A DNA stretch of 64,000 nt from Phyllobacterium sophorae (GTDB lineage: Bacteria > Pseudomonadota > Alphaproteobacteria > Rhizobiales > Rhizobiaceae). Shown here one piece after another: positions 44,975 to 53,433 of the stretch. The stretch is from positions 168,146 through 232,145 of the forward strand of contig NZ_PGGM01000010.1 of assembly GCF_003010965.1 (NCBI RefSeq), given 5' to 3'. A program made the translations under genes and the position numbers. Within the stretch, counting starts at the first letter, position 1. Each line of letters starts with the position of its first letter. Under the pieces are notes generated by a model. That model was not told the DNA's origin and did not search any database. It was given only the letters and a program-made list of their open reading frames with translations.

Positions 44975-45062
44975 AGCCATCGCGCCTTTGTCACCGCGCC
45001 CACCCGTTGAACGAGCGCCGAACGGCCGCTTTCGGTCTCGTTGGATATGGCGCTGATCTCAT

Positions 45063-45818
45063 TTATGTCGATTTTTTGTTAGGAGAGGACCGCCGGGGCG
45101 GTGCCAAAAGTGTTTCGCAACTGGCGATTAGTTGAACCCCATACGATCTCGATGCTTCGCGTACCGCCTGCTTCCCTACCGCAAAAATCATGTACGCGGA
45201 GTGCAGGACAACGGCTACGATGACAACAGTTAACCTTTCGATGGACTGATGGATCGGCAATTCCACCGGTGACACAATTGCAGCAAGACAAAGGATCGCC
45301 ACTATTGCGTTCAAGCACAGTGCGACGGGTTTCAATCCGAGGAGATTGCGGCGGAAACCATAGGTCAGGAGCTCTTCATAGAGGAGTTTGAATTTCTTTG
45401 TATCGCGCGTGTGGTCGCGCAGCCAAAATCCGGCGCTCAAGTAAAACTGGTCCGCCTGCGCCGGATTTGAGATTTCGTCCTGCTCAGTTGGAGGTGAAAC
45501 TTGAAGTTTTGTTCCCATGAACGCCCGGTAGCGCTCTTTCGATATGGAATCGATTGCGTTGTCCGTCCGGTACCAGAGTTCCGGTGTAGCGCGAGTGCCC
45601 AGTATGGTTTCGACGTTTCGGCCCGCGCGCCTTGCGACATCTGCGAATGCCACCAAGAGCACAATGGCCATAGTGCTGGCAATAAGATGCGAAATGCCGA
45701 GCCTGTCCCAAGGGATGACAAAGAACAACATCGCCAAGGTCGGAAGACCGGCAATGAGCGCCGGAAACACCCTTGCTCGCAGCGTGTAGCTATCAAACTG
45801 CTTGAAAACACCTGACAT
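45063..45818 (-). CDS. Four-helix membrane protein of the E2-E1-JAB locus (possible effector)
   Basis: 251 residues. Two membrane helices near the N-terminus (FPALIAGLPTLAMLFFVIPW; LIASTMAIVLLVAFADV), a polar central part of about 90 residues (RTDNAIDSISKERYRAFMGT; EELLTYGFRRNLLGL), and two more helices (PVALCLNAIVAILCLAAIV; LTVVIVAVVLHSAYMIFAV). GGAGAG lies about 5-10 bases before the ATG. It starts 35 bp after the E2-E1-JAB gene on the same strand, so it is part of that operon. I recognise no named family. By analogy with membrane effectors in other defence operons it may disrupt the membrane when triggered; this is inference. Confidence 0.7.
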   Translation of the reverse strand: MSGVFKQFDSYTLRARVFPALIAGLPTLAMLFFVIPWDRLGISHLIASTMAIVLLVAFADVARRAGRNVETILGTRATPELWYRTDNAIDSISKERYRAFMGTKLQVSPPTEQDEISNPAQADQFYLSAGFWLRDHTRDTKKFKLLYEELLTYGFRRNLLGLKPVALCLNAIVAILCLAAIVSPVELPIHQSIERLTVVIVAVVLHSAYMIFAVGKQAVREASRSYGVQLIASCETLLAPPRRSSPNKKST

Positions 45819-45853
45819 AGTTTCTCTCCGTCAGCTATCATCGCGTTGCGTCG

Positions 45854-48130
45854 TCATCCCGCCCGCTCCGATATAGTTGAAACGGTGACCTTGGCCGTCT
45901 CAGCCTCGTCACCAATCGCCTCGGTCACCAGTCCATGAAATCGATCCGGCGTTCTGATGATAAGGACTGCGGGGAACGTCTGCCCGAACGCGAGTTGTAC
46001 GCCCGTGGCCAGATCGGTCCGCGACGCAGCGCTGTCGGCAAGATGATTGTGCCACGTCCCAACCGGATAGAGCGTTCCGTGACTTCGAGCTATGTAGCCT
46101 TGAAGGACATCGGTCAGCCCTTTTATACCCAGCAAGAAGAGATCGACCTTAAATTGGCTGTCCGGAGGGGCGGGTATAACATCGACGACCTGAAAACTGT
46201 TCGTCGTTTCGTTGAAGCGCCCTACGAGTACTCCTCCGGTTTCGACGTCCTGATAAGACGATATTGTCTGGTCGATAATTTGAACGACCCGTCGGGACAT
46301 CCGGACGAACGGGGTCGCGTTATTCTCACCTGCGAGGATAACCAAAGGATCCACCTTATGATGTTGCCACGCCTGGCCAAGCAAATCCTCTGCTATCTCT
46401 CCGATCACGATCTCGCCATAAGCGTTGCAACTCTCCTCGCGGAGCAGATACGACAACTTCATGGCCATGGCGCAAACGGGGGCGGAAAGCGTCGCGTCGG
46501 ACATGCGCGCTGTTAGTGTCGAACATCCTTGGCCGATCGAAATGAGATCGCCATCACTAGGAAATACTGTCTGTTCAAGCGCCTTGGTTCCGGAAAAAAG
46601 GCGATAAGCCTCGGCAGCCAAATCCTGCAAATTCGGGTTCGCCATGTCACCTTCTACAGCGAGATAAGCGACGCGCCCCTTTCCGAACAAGCTTGTCTCT
46701 ACGGCTCTGGGCCTGGTCTTGATGACTTCGGGCAGGCAGAGGACATCTGTGACAGCAGGCGAGCCGGTGGCATCCACGAGGAAGCGGGTGCCCCGCGGCC
46801 ACACCTTGTTGCGCTGGTCTTCATCGGCCGCCGCGCCCAACCAGAGCATATCGGTGAAATAGCTGGTCGTGGTCTGACCCATCAGGGCGATCGCGTCGCG
46901 TAGAGCGTGCGCCTTCGCGTCGTTCAGTGTCTCGAACCTCGATCGAGGCAGCAGTCCGTGTCTCGCGAAGTTGTGTGGGCTGAGGAACCCGTTATCTACT
47001 ATTGCGCTGGGTGCCTTTCCTTCTCTTGCCAGATGCAGTGCCAGCTTCGAGCCAACACTGCCCGCACCGAGAAGTGTCCATCTGGCTATATCTTCCATGG
47101 CTGCACCCGATATTTTCGACAGCAGTTTTGGGCTCAGAGTATCTCGATGTGCCGCCAGCCGGACCGGATGAAGGCTGCTCGGGCTCAACTCGTCTGCGCC
47201 GTGTATCTCAATCACATATGGAAGGATTTCGATCGGGGAGGTCTGGCCAATCAGATCGAGCGGACGACGAACCAGGAGAACGACCGAGATAACGACCGGT
47301 GTCTTGACCGGTGCGGCCTGGAGACGCCGCTGTAGAAGACCGAGATTCGTCCGTAGAGAATCAAATAAGCCCAGCGTTTTCGCCCGTTCGAAGAGCTCGC
47401 TGACGTTGGTGACAGTTTCGGGTTGGTACCTGTCGGCAATGAAATTACGCCGGGGCCATACCGCGACACCGATTCCAATTTGGCCGTAGCGGTCGCTCAG
47501 GGTCGGAGCGATGTCGGGTCGAAGGGGTATTCTTTCGATCAGATGGCAACAATAGCACCGCAGTTCGCGGTCACTGATGACCGTAAAAGGTGCGAAAAAG
47601 AATGCGCCGCCGCCGTCTGCGTCAATAAGCTCGCGGAGCGCTTGGGCGTCCGCTTCGACGAAATCATCGAAACGATCACGGCGGACGGGCTCCCAGCCTT
47701 GTGTGGGGTTTATCAGTTCAGTCGCTGCCGCTTTTTCCAACCAGTCGGCAAGCTGGGTCACGAGGCCTTGCGGCCCTCGAAGCCGGATAAGATCAAGCGG
47801 GGAGCCATCTATGTAGCAAGGTCTTGGCGGTTCCGTCAGCGGACCTGGTACAAGATGTGGATGAGAGCGATCAAAGTCAGCTCTCAGCGCGACATCGGGC
47901 ATGTCCGCCGGATAGTGGCGGGAAAAACGAAACGTGACGGGCTCGATTGCCCGCACACCATTGGGACTCGCGCCGACGGCCCGCCAACGATTGTTCAGGC
48001 CGGCATCAATATGCACGACAATCGACAGATCGGTTGCCAGGTTGTCTTCCAGCGTGACCACACGCGAGTGCGCCCGGATCAGGCGCACGGCACGCAGAAT
48101 GGCAGACGTTGGCTCGTCCAAGTCGGTCAC
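45854..48130 (-). CDS. E2-E1-JAB triple-domain ubiquitin-like conjugation protein
   Basis: 758 residues, GTG start overlapping the upstream stop (GTGA). N-terminal E2-like domain with HPHLVPGPLTEPPRPCYIDG, catalytic Cys at 105, followed by the WLEKAAATELI helix at 130-140. A linker domain follows (150-340). E1/ThiF adenylating domain: LLGAGSVGSK at 353-362, DNGFLSPHNFARH at 379-391 (Asp, Asn, Arg of the adenylation site), ATGSPAVTDVLCLPE with candidate catalytic Cys 465. C-terminal JAB deubiquitinase-like domain: Glu 630 in VETGGVLVG, HNH at 694-696, Ser 703 and Asp 706, giving HxH-x6-S-x2-D, one residue shorter than the usual spacing. One polypeptide thus holds attaching, activating and removing modules. 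No ubiquitin-like gene is visible beside it. Confidence 0.88.
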   Translation of the reverse strand: MTDLDEPTSAILRAVRLIRAHSRVVTLEDNLATDLSIVVHIDAGLNNRWRAVGASPNGVRAIEPVTFRFSRHYPADMPDVALRADFDRSHPHLVPGPLTEPPRPCYIDGSPLDLIRLRGPQGLVTQLADWLEKAAATELINPTQGWEPVRRDRFDDFVEADAQALRELIDADGGGAFFFAPFTVISDRELRCYCCHLIERIPLRPDIAPTLSDRYGQIGIGVAVWPRRNFIADRYQPETVTNVSELFERAKTLGLFDSLRTNLGLLQRRLQAAPVKTPVVISVVLLVRRPLDLIGQTSPIEILPYVIEIHGADELSPSSLHPVRLAAHRDTLSPKLLSKISGAAMEDIARWTLLGAGSVGSKLALHLAREGKAPSAIVDNGFLSPHNFARHGLLPRSRFETLNDAKAHALRDAIALMGQTTTSYFTDMLWLGAAADEDQRNKVWPRGTRFLVDATGSPAVTDVLCLPEVIKTRPRAVETSLFGKGRVAYLAVEGDMANPNLQDLAAEAYRLFSGTKALEQTVFPSDGDLISIGQGCSTLTARMSDATLSAPVCAMAMKLSYLLREESCNAYGEIVIGEIAEDLLGQAWQHHKVDPLVILAGENNATPFVRMSRRVVQIIDQTISSYQDVETGGVLVGRFNETTNSFQVVDVIPAPPDSQFKVDLFLLGIKGLTDVLQGYIARSHGTLYPVGTWHNHLADSAASRTDLATGVQLAFGQTFPAVLIIRTPDRFHGLVTEAIGDEAETAKVTVSTISERAG

Positions 48131-49314
48131 CCGTGCTTGAAAGGCTGTGCGCCCAAGGCGCTCTGGCTGCCCGCCGCCGCCCCCGCAAGTCCGAAGATGG
48201 TCGGAGCTGCGAGTTTGGCTTTCGCCAAGCGCTCTTTCCGCTTCGGTCCCCCAGTCGACGTGATTTCAAATTCGAGGGGTGCGTCACCGCCAAGCTCGCC
48301 GAGGCATGTGAACGTGCCATTCACAGGGTTCAAAATCGATTTGTATTCGCGCTTGGCTCGGATGCATGGCGGATCGATCTCGTCGTCCATGATTTCTTTG
48401 CTGCTCGCGATGACAGTAGCGCCCGACATCGGCTGCCCCAGTGCATTCCGTGCGTCCACTGAAACCTCGGCCTCTTCTCCCATGTCAGACCAGCTGTCCC
48501 ACGAAAGGCTGTGCCAGGAGCAATGATGGGGCGCTATCAAGACGTCAAACTGGAAGATAGAAGGATCGTTGCCGTATTTCGCCCACATCCGCTCCCAGAT
48601 ACCAACCTCGGCGTCACCGCCGAGGAGGTAGAAGCTTGGATGAAGAAGATCAGATTTTCCAAGTGAGATATTGATGACGACGCTCGAATTGTTCTTGCTG
48701 AGAAATTCAACCTCTTCTTCGTCGTCAGCCAACAGCGGTGCCAGCAGATGTCCAGCGAATGTGTTGTCGGTAACCCCGCAGATCGTATGGAAAACGTCAC
48801 CGCCAGCGACAAGGATCTCAGTCAGATCATCGGTCTTGCCATCGATATCTTCGCCCAGAATTTTGATCTTATCGCCCTCATAGGCATAACCATTCGCGCG
48901 GAAATGGCGGACACGGCGGCGGGCTTCCGCCGCCCATGCGTTGGCATCATCGCAGAGCGTATGGTTACGAGACGCGCGCCGGAAGATGATCGGGGACGAC
49001 CACATCTCGCGGATGACGATCTTGTCTTCGGTCTTATTCCATCCGCTCAGTGGACCAAGGTGGAAGTGCTTCTGCAGCCCCCTGCAATGATCATTATCGG
49101 GGTGGGTGAGCAGGAAGGCATCTAAATAGAGACGTCCATCGCTGTCGAGTGGCAGGCGGTCCCTGAGTTGTCCGGCAACGTCTGGGGTATCATCATTCAA
49201 ATCATCTGCTGCCGTGCGAATGTTGCAGTCGACGAGGACGAAATGCCCGTCGCCAGTTTCAATTAACGTCATGTCGCCGTTGCTAACCTTGAAGTGCGTC
49301 GTCTGGGCTGTCAT
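48127..49314 (-). CDS. ComEC-type metallo-beta-lactamase-fold hydrolase of the E2-E1-JAB locus
   Basis: 395 residues. Metal motif THPDNDHC (HxDxDH, residues 71-76) as in ComEC-like hydrolases, then KNNSSVVINISLG (about 208-220), LLGGDAE (231-236) and APHHCSWH (261-268). The C-terminal 120 residues form a beta-rich region and a flexible Ala/Gly tail (GLAGAAAGSQSALGAQ) ending in Gly. No signal peptide or membrane helix, so it acts in the cytoplasm. AAGG lies 9 bases before the ATG. First gene of the leftward operon, overlapping the E2-E1-JAB gene by 4 bp. It may cut a nucleic acid or nucleotide. Confidence 0.85.
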   Translation of the reverse strand: MTAQTTHFKVSNGDMTLIETGDGHFVLVDCNIRTAADDLNDDTPDVAGQLRDRLPLDSDGRLYLDAFLLTHPDNDHCRGLQKHFHLGPLSGWNKTEDKIVIREMWSSPIIFRRASRNHTLCDDANAWAAEARRRVRHFRANGYAYEGDKIKILGEDIDGKTDDLTEILVAGGDVFHTICGVTDNTFAGHLLAPLLADDEEEVEFLSKNNSSVVINISLGKSDLLHPSFYLLGGDAEVGIWERMWAKYGNDPSIFQFDVLIAPHHCSWHSLSWDSWSDMGEEAEVSVDARNALGQPMSGATVIASSKEIMDDEIDPPCIRAKREYKSILNPVNGTFTCLGELGGDAPLEFEITSTGGPKRKERLAKAKLAAPTIFGLAGAAAGSQSALGAQPFKHG

Positions 49315-49376
49315 TGCTCGAACCTTTCGCGTTATTCATCAAAAATTCGCGCGTAACAGACGAGCCTCCCATCTCA

Positions 49377-49413
49377 GCCGTCAACGTGTTGGAAGCTCCA
49401 ATACGTTGACGGC
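49377..49413. promoter_or_regulatory. 37-bp near-perfect palindrome (probable WYL-regulator operator)
   Basis: Left arm GCCGTCAACGTGTTGGA, spacer AGC, right arm TCCAATACGTTGACGGC: 17-bp arms with a single mismatch. It lies between the two divergent operons, 63 bp before the hydrolase start and 98 bp before the WYL gene. CapW/BrxR-type WYL regulators bind inverted repeats at such positions, so this is the likely operator. Confidence 0.7.
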
Positions 49414-49510
49414 ACCTTGCTATGCGTCCATAAAAGGTAATCACTTCTGTCAGATCAATCAAGTAATACGATGCGTTTTTTACACGTTAGAATAGAAAGG
49501 AGAGGCATTT

Positions 49511-50425
49511 ATGACGGGCACCGTGGATCATAATCTGAAATGGGGTGTCGCTAAGCGATTGGAATTCATTGATTTTCGTCTTTTCTGGGATGGCTTTTTC
49601 AATCGGAAAGATATTGTGGATTTCTTTGGGATATCTGAGCAGCAGGCGTCGTCAGATATCTCGGCCTACCAATTGCGGGCACAAAGGAACCTCAGGTATG
49701 ACCCGAGCAAAAAGAGTTTTGTGCGGACCGCTGATTATAAGCCGGAATTTATCGGACCGTTTTCAGACCGGTTCCTGCTGCAGCTGATGGCAGTCAATCG
49801 TGGTTTGATGAGCGAAGAGGACACGTGGTTTTCGCAGATGCCGCCAATCGAAGTCGTCGGCCAGCTTCGAAGACGGCCGACAAACCCAACCTATTTGCTC
49901 CGTATCCTGGATGCAATCAAGCAGAGAGGTGAGCTGGAGTTGGGCTATGAATCGCTCACCGGATCGCCGGGGGGCATCCGCGTTGTCGCCCCGCACTCAT
50001 TCTTGTATTCAGCCGACCGCTGGTATGTTCGCGCTTGGTCGGAACAACATAACGATTTCAGGGATTACAACCTGAATCGTATCACAAGTGCGGGGCTGCC
50101 GCGCGAATGTGATATCGATCCAAGCATGGATTTGGAATGGCACCACACTATCGAACTGGCGCTAATACCCAATCCACGCCTTGACAAGGCAAAGCAAGTA
50201 GCCGTCGCGGCAGAGTATGATATGACAGATGATGAACTGCGTCTGCCGTGCCGCCTGAGCGCCGCATTCTATCTCATCAATGAACATAATCTCGATCTTG
50301 CGGGCGATAAAATAAAGCCGGAAAAACAGCAACTGGTCCTGCGAAACCTTGATGAAGTGATTCAAGCCCGCGAGGTCGTGCGGAAGTTGTCCGTGGAGGC
50401 ACTTCGGAACAAGAAATCGAGATGA
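49511..50425 (+). CDS. WYL-domain transcriptional regulator (CapW/BrxR-like)
   Basis: 304 residues. N-terminal winged helix with FFGISEQQASSDISAYQLRA (38-57), a middle linker, then a WYL domain (about 130-200) with GELELGYESLTG, RVVAPHSFLYSADRWYVRAW and the FRDYNLNRI strand, and a C-terminal WCX-like part. This is the layout of CapW and BrxR, dimeric repressors that control CBASS, BREX and other defence operons. A strong site AAAGGAGAG precedes the ATG. Divergent from the hydrolase/E2-E1-JAB operon across a long palindrome. Confidence 0.88.
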   Translation: MTGTVDHNLKWGVAKRLEFIDFRLFWDGFFNRKDIVDFFGISEQQASSDISAYQLRAQRNLRYDPSKKSFVRTADYKPEFIGPFSDRFLLQLMAVNRGLMSEEDTWFSQMPPIEVVGQLRRRPTNPTYLLRILDAIKQRGELELGYESLTGSPGGIRVVAPHSFLYSADRWYVRAWSEQHNDFRDYNLNRITSAGLPRECDIDPSMDLEWHHTIELALIPNPRLDKAKQVAVAAEYDMTDDELRLPCRLSAAFYLINEHNLDLAGDKIKPEKQQLVLRNLDEVIQAREVVRKLSVEALRNKKSR

Positions 50426-50470
50426 GCATAGCGAGCGCTCGTCGAATTTATCCTCAGCATTGGAATTGAA

Positions 50471-51151
50471 ATGACCGTCTTTGCGATGCTTCTTTTCGGC
50501 AGCCACGCGCGCGGCGACCAGGATTTGCGGTCTGACACGGACCTTCTTCTCATCACCGAAGACGACGGTCCCAGGCATGTACTGCAGGGGCACCTTTCAA
50601 CGTCGATTTATCCGCTCGGCGATCTTCAATTGCGCGCGCAGAACGGCGACCTCTTTGTTTGCCATATAATACGTGAAGCGAAGCCCATTTATGATCCGCT
50701 TGAACAGCTCGCGTTGCTCCGATCGCAGTTTCGGATCCGGTCATCCTATGAGTCAGAGGTCCAAAAGGCGACCGATCTTGGATGGTTCCTTATCGATCAC
50801 GGGCAAAATCAACGCATTGCTCCTCTGATCAACCGCAGAGTCGCGTGGTGCGTACGAACCATTCTGATATCCCGATCGGCGGAAGCGGGTGAACCGGTTT
50901 TTTCCGCCAGCGAACTCGCCGCATTCGCCCGCTCAAATGCTGTGATGACCATGATCAAGCACAAGGATGCGGAACATTTGGATGAGGAAGTGGTTGAGCT
51001 TCTTCGCGGTTTCCTCGTCAAATTTGGGGGACTCAGATTGGGGGACGGCCGGAGCAGTTACGGCGCGTATTTGAAGCAGTTTATGGTGACATCAAACAAT
51101 ATAGCTCTGGCGTTCGTCAAGGCTGATGCAGTGGTCGGTATCCCATATTAA
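50471..51151 (+). CDS. Polymerase-beta-type nucleotidyltransferase (MNT-like) beside the WYL regulator
   Basis: 226 residues. N-terminal nucleotidyltransferase motif FGSHARGDQDLRSDTDLLLI (residues 9-28), with GS at 10-11 and the metal-binding Asp pair at 22 and 24. The helical C-terminal half (about 95-226) includes NRRVAWCVRTILISRSAEAG and might be HEPN-like, but no clear RNase motif is seen. Only 8 residues precede the first strand, fewer than usual; the codons before the ATG also read as a helix (LVEFILSIGIE) back to a stop at 50431. Same reading frame as the WYL gene. Could modify a toxin partner or a nucleotide. Confidence 0.78.
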   Translation: MTVFAMLLFGSHARGDQDLRSDTDLLLITEDDGPRHVLQGHLSTSIYPLGDLQLRAQNGDLFVCHIIREAKPIYDPLEQLALLRSQFRIRSSYESEVQKATDLGWFLIDHGQNQRIAPLINRRVAWCVRTILISRSAEAGEPVFSASELAAFARSNAVMTMIKHKDAEHLDEEVVELLRGFLVKFGGLRLGDGRSSYGAYLKQFMVTSNNIALAFVKADAVVGIPY

Positions 51152-52028
51152 ATGAGAGTACCGCCTATAACAGCACTGAAATTGTTGGCCTCACGAATCT
51201 GGCGCTGCTGAGACGCACTTAATTGCGGTTGAACCAGGATTTATTCCCAAGAATAACCGCTATGACGTGCGTTCTCGGTTGTCTCGGAAGGTCGCAAAGT
51301 ACGCAAAACCTTCGATACCCCCCAGCAAGACTTCAGATCCGGCGTCTGACGGAGTATGCTGTCGCCGTACGCGACTAACGGCAGCGTTCTCAATCATCTG
51401 CTGGTGAAATTTGTGATTCTTTGCGATTGCGCAGAGGGACTTACTCAGTCATGCAGGTGCGCGCAGCCTTTGGAAATATTCAGACATTCGTAACGCCTCC
51501 CCGGCTCCAGCTTCAGCGTTTTCGGCTAATTGGACGGGACGGCATTAATCGGGATCTGGTCAGGTGCGCGAACGATGTCCTGTTTCTTTCGAACAGCGAG
51601 AAGCAAGCGCTGTTGCGGGATATTATACGAGCGTTCCGTACGATATGTTCGCTTTTATCCCTGAGGCTGGGTTGCGTCTATGATAACCGCCCGGTAACCC
51701 ACGCCTTGCGGGTGTAAAGCACAACCAGAATCAGATCGTCGCAACTCTCATGCTCCGCTGAACTGAGTATCCCGCAATCGAATATCAAGCGCCCTGTCGA
51801 GTGATTGTTCAAATATCGGCCTGCTGTTCTTATGTTGAATCCGATTGGTGCCGAGCATATCGGGACAGGTGAATTTCCAATGAGCGCCTTGAAGGGATAC
51901 GAACCCAAGCCCTGGAACGATACCTTTAAACTCTTGCTTACATTGATATTTCCCCTTGATCTCGGATATCTCTTGTTGCACCGTCTAACTTAGCCAAGGC
52001 TTTGTATTTGCGAGAATAACGCTGGACG
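51152..52028. other. Non-coding stretch of about 880 bp
   Basis: Several short open frames occur on both strands, none with a recognisable family or good start site. One at 51805-51993 ends in a hydrophobic segment (FKLLLTLIFPLDLGYLLLH) but lacks support. Probably decayed island DNA. Confidence 0.4.
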
Positions 52029-52080
52029 ATGACCTACGATTTTAGAACGCTCTCGCATCCAGATTTCGAGGATCTTGTCC

Positions 52081-53433
52081 GATGGGGTGGACACCTCCTA
52101 ACGGCATCGCAATGTGCCAATGTAGCGGTGTCAAACCATGCTACGAGGAGATGTCCATGAACGATACTATCATTATTGGAGTTGATCTGGCGAAGAATGT
52201 ATTTGTGCTGCATGGCATGCGGACCGATGGATCCATAGCGTTCCGCCGAAAGCTGTCGCGGGCAAAATTCCTGTCATTCTTCTCCGCCCATCCACCATGT
52301 GTCGTGGCTATGGAAGCTTGCGCCAGTGCTCATTATTGGGGACGAGAGATCGGCAAACTTGGCTTTGAAGTACGTCTGATCGCTCCTCAGTATGTGAAGC
52401 CCTTTGTGAAGCGGCAAAAGAATGATGCTGCTGACGCGGAGGCGATCGCCGAGGCAGCGTCCCGCCCGACCATGCGCTTTGTCGCAGTCAAAAGCGCGGA
52501 AAAGCAGAGCCAGGCGATGGCTTTCAAAACACGTGACCTGCTGATGGCTCAAAGAACTCAGACGATCAATGCACTGCGCGGTCACCTTGCGGAATACGGT
52601 GTGGTTGCACCGAAAGGGCCACAGAACATTGGCCATCTGATCAGAGCACTTGAAGATCCGGATGCCGCCCTGCCAATTGCTGTAATTGACCTTGGCAAAG
52701 AGCTTATCAATCATCTTGAAGTGCTGGATGAACGCATTGCCGCGTTGGATGAGCGTGTCAAGGAAAGTGCGAGAACGGATGAGACTGCCCGACGGCTTAT
52801 GACGATCCCTGGCATTGGTCCGATTACCGCTGCTGCGATGGTGGCGGTTGCTCCAGAGCCCTCAACCTTCATCAAAGGACGTGATTTTGCCGCTTGGCTT
52901 GGGCTCACCCCAAAGCAGAATTCGACTGGCGGCAAAACGCGGCTGGGCAAGACGTCGAAAATGGGACAACGAGATCTACGACGTCTCTTGATCATTGGCG
53001 CCATGGCTGTCGTGCGGCACGCGGCTCAGCGTACTACCAACACCTGGCTCGGGCACATGCTTGTGCGAAAGCCGAAGATGCTGGTCGCGGTCGCGCTGGC
53101 AAACAAGATCGCTCGCGTCGCTTGGGCCTTGATGGCCCGCGGTGGAGTATACCAATCTCCAGCCGCCGCCTGAGAACGTTCGGCTGGAGCGTTGGGATGC
53201 GGTGGTTCTAAGCGGAGGTTTATGGGCGAAAGTCGAGAATGACGGGATCGGAAAAACCAGTTAAATCGCGGGTGCCTCGAGCACGCCTGTCCGATTTGGA
53301 TCAGATCCCCGAACATCCATAAGGGCCCGCGGCGTTGAACGCCGCATCAGAGGCCGGACACACGACGGAACTCGACCGCATGCTCATTGCCGAAGCGAAA
53401 GAATTTGCTTGCATTCCCGGAGGTGTCCACACA
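52081..53433 (+). mobile_element. IS110-family (IS1111-type) insertion sequence
   Basis: Complete-looking element of about 1.35 kb. Subterminal inverted repeats GTGGACACCTCC (52087-52098) and GGAGGTGTCCAC (53419-53430), a perfect 12 bp, enclose one transposase gene. The flanks join into the nSTAND-nuclease gene in frame or nearly so, without an obvious target duplication, as usual for IS1111-type elements. Confidence 0.85.
52157..53173 (+). CDS. IS110-family transposase
   Basis: 338 residues from MNDTIIIGVDLAKNVFVLHG. RuvC-like N-terminal catalytic domain with the DEDD residues: D in GVDLAKNVF, E in AMEACASAHYW, two D in KNDAADAEAI. C-terminal Transposase_20 domain with IPGIGPITAAAMVAVAP and FAAWLGLTPKQNSTGGKTRL. 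AGGAG lies 7 bases before this ATG; an ATG at 52151 is too close to it. Intact and probably active. Confidence 0.93.
   Translation: MNDTIIIGVDLAKNVFVLHGMRTDGSIAFRRKLSRAKFLSFFSAHPPCVVAMEACASAHYWGREIGKLGFEVRLIAPQYVKPFVKRQKNDAADAEAIAEAASRPTMRFVAVKSAEKQSQAMAFKTRDLLMAQRTQTINALRGHLAEYGVVAPKGPQNIGHLIRALEDPDAALPIAVIDLGKELINHLEVLDERIAALDERVKESARTDETARRLMTIPGIGPITAAAMVAVAPEPSTFIKGRDFAAWLGLTPKQNSTGGKTRLGKTSKMGQRDLRRLLIIGAMAVVRHAAQRTTNTWLGHMLVRKPKMLVAVALANKIARVAWALMARGGVYQSPAAA

Noticed and set aside
49377..49413. Palindrome as a transcription terminator
   Set aside because: It lies between divergent promoters, upstream of both genes, with no T-run.
45854..51151. Calling the locus a type II CBASS system
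   Set aside because: E1, E2 and JAB are present and the regulator is CapW-like, but the nucleotidyltransferase has an MNT-like GSHARG motif and not a CD-NTase layout, and the fusion differs from Cap2/Cap3.
51805..51993. 62-codon frame ending in a hydrophobic segment
   Set aside because: No ribosome site, no family match and low coding character.
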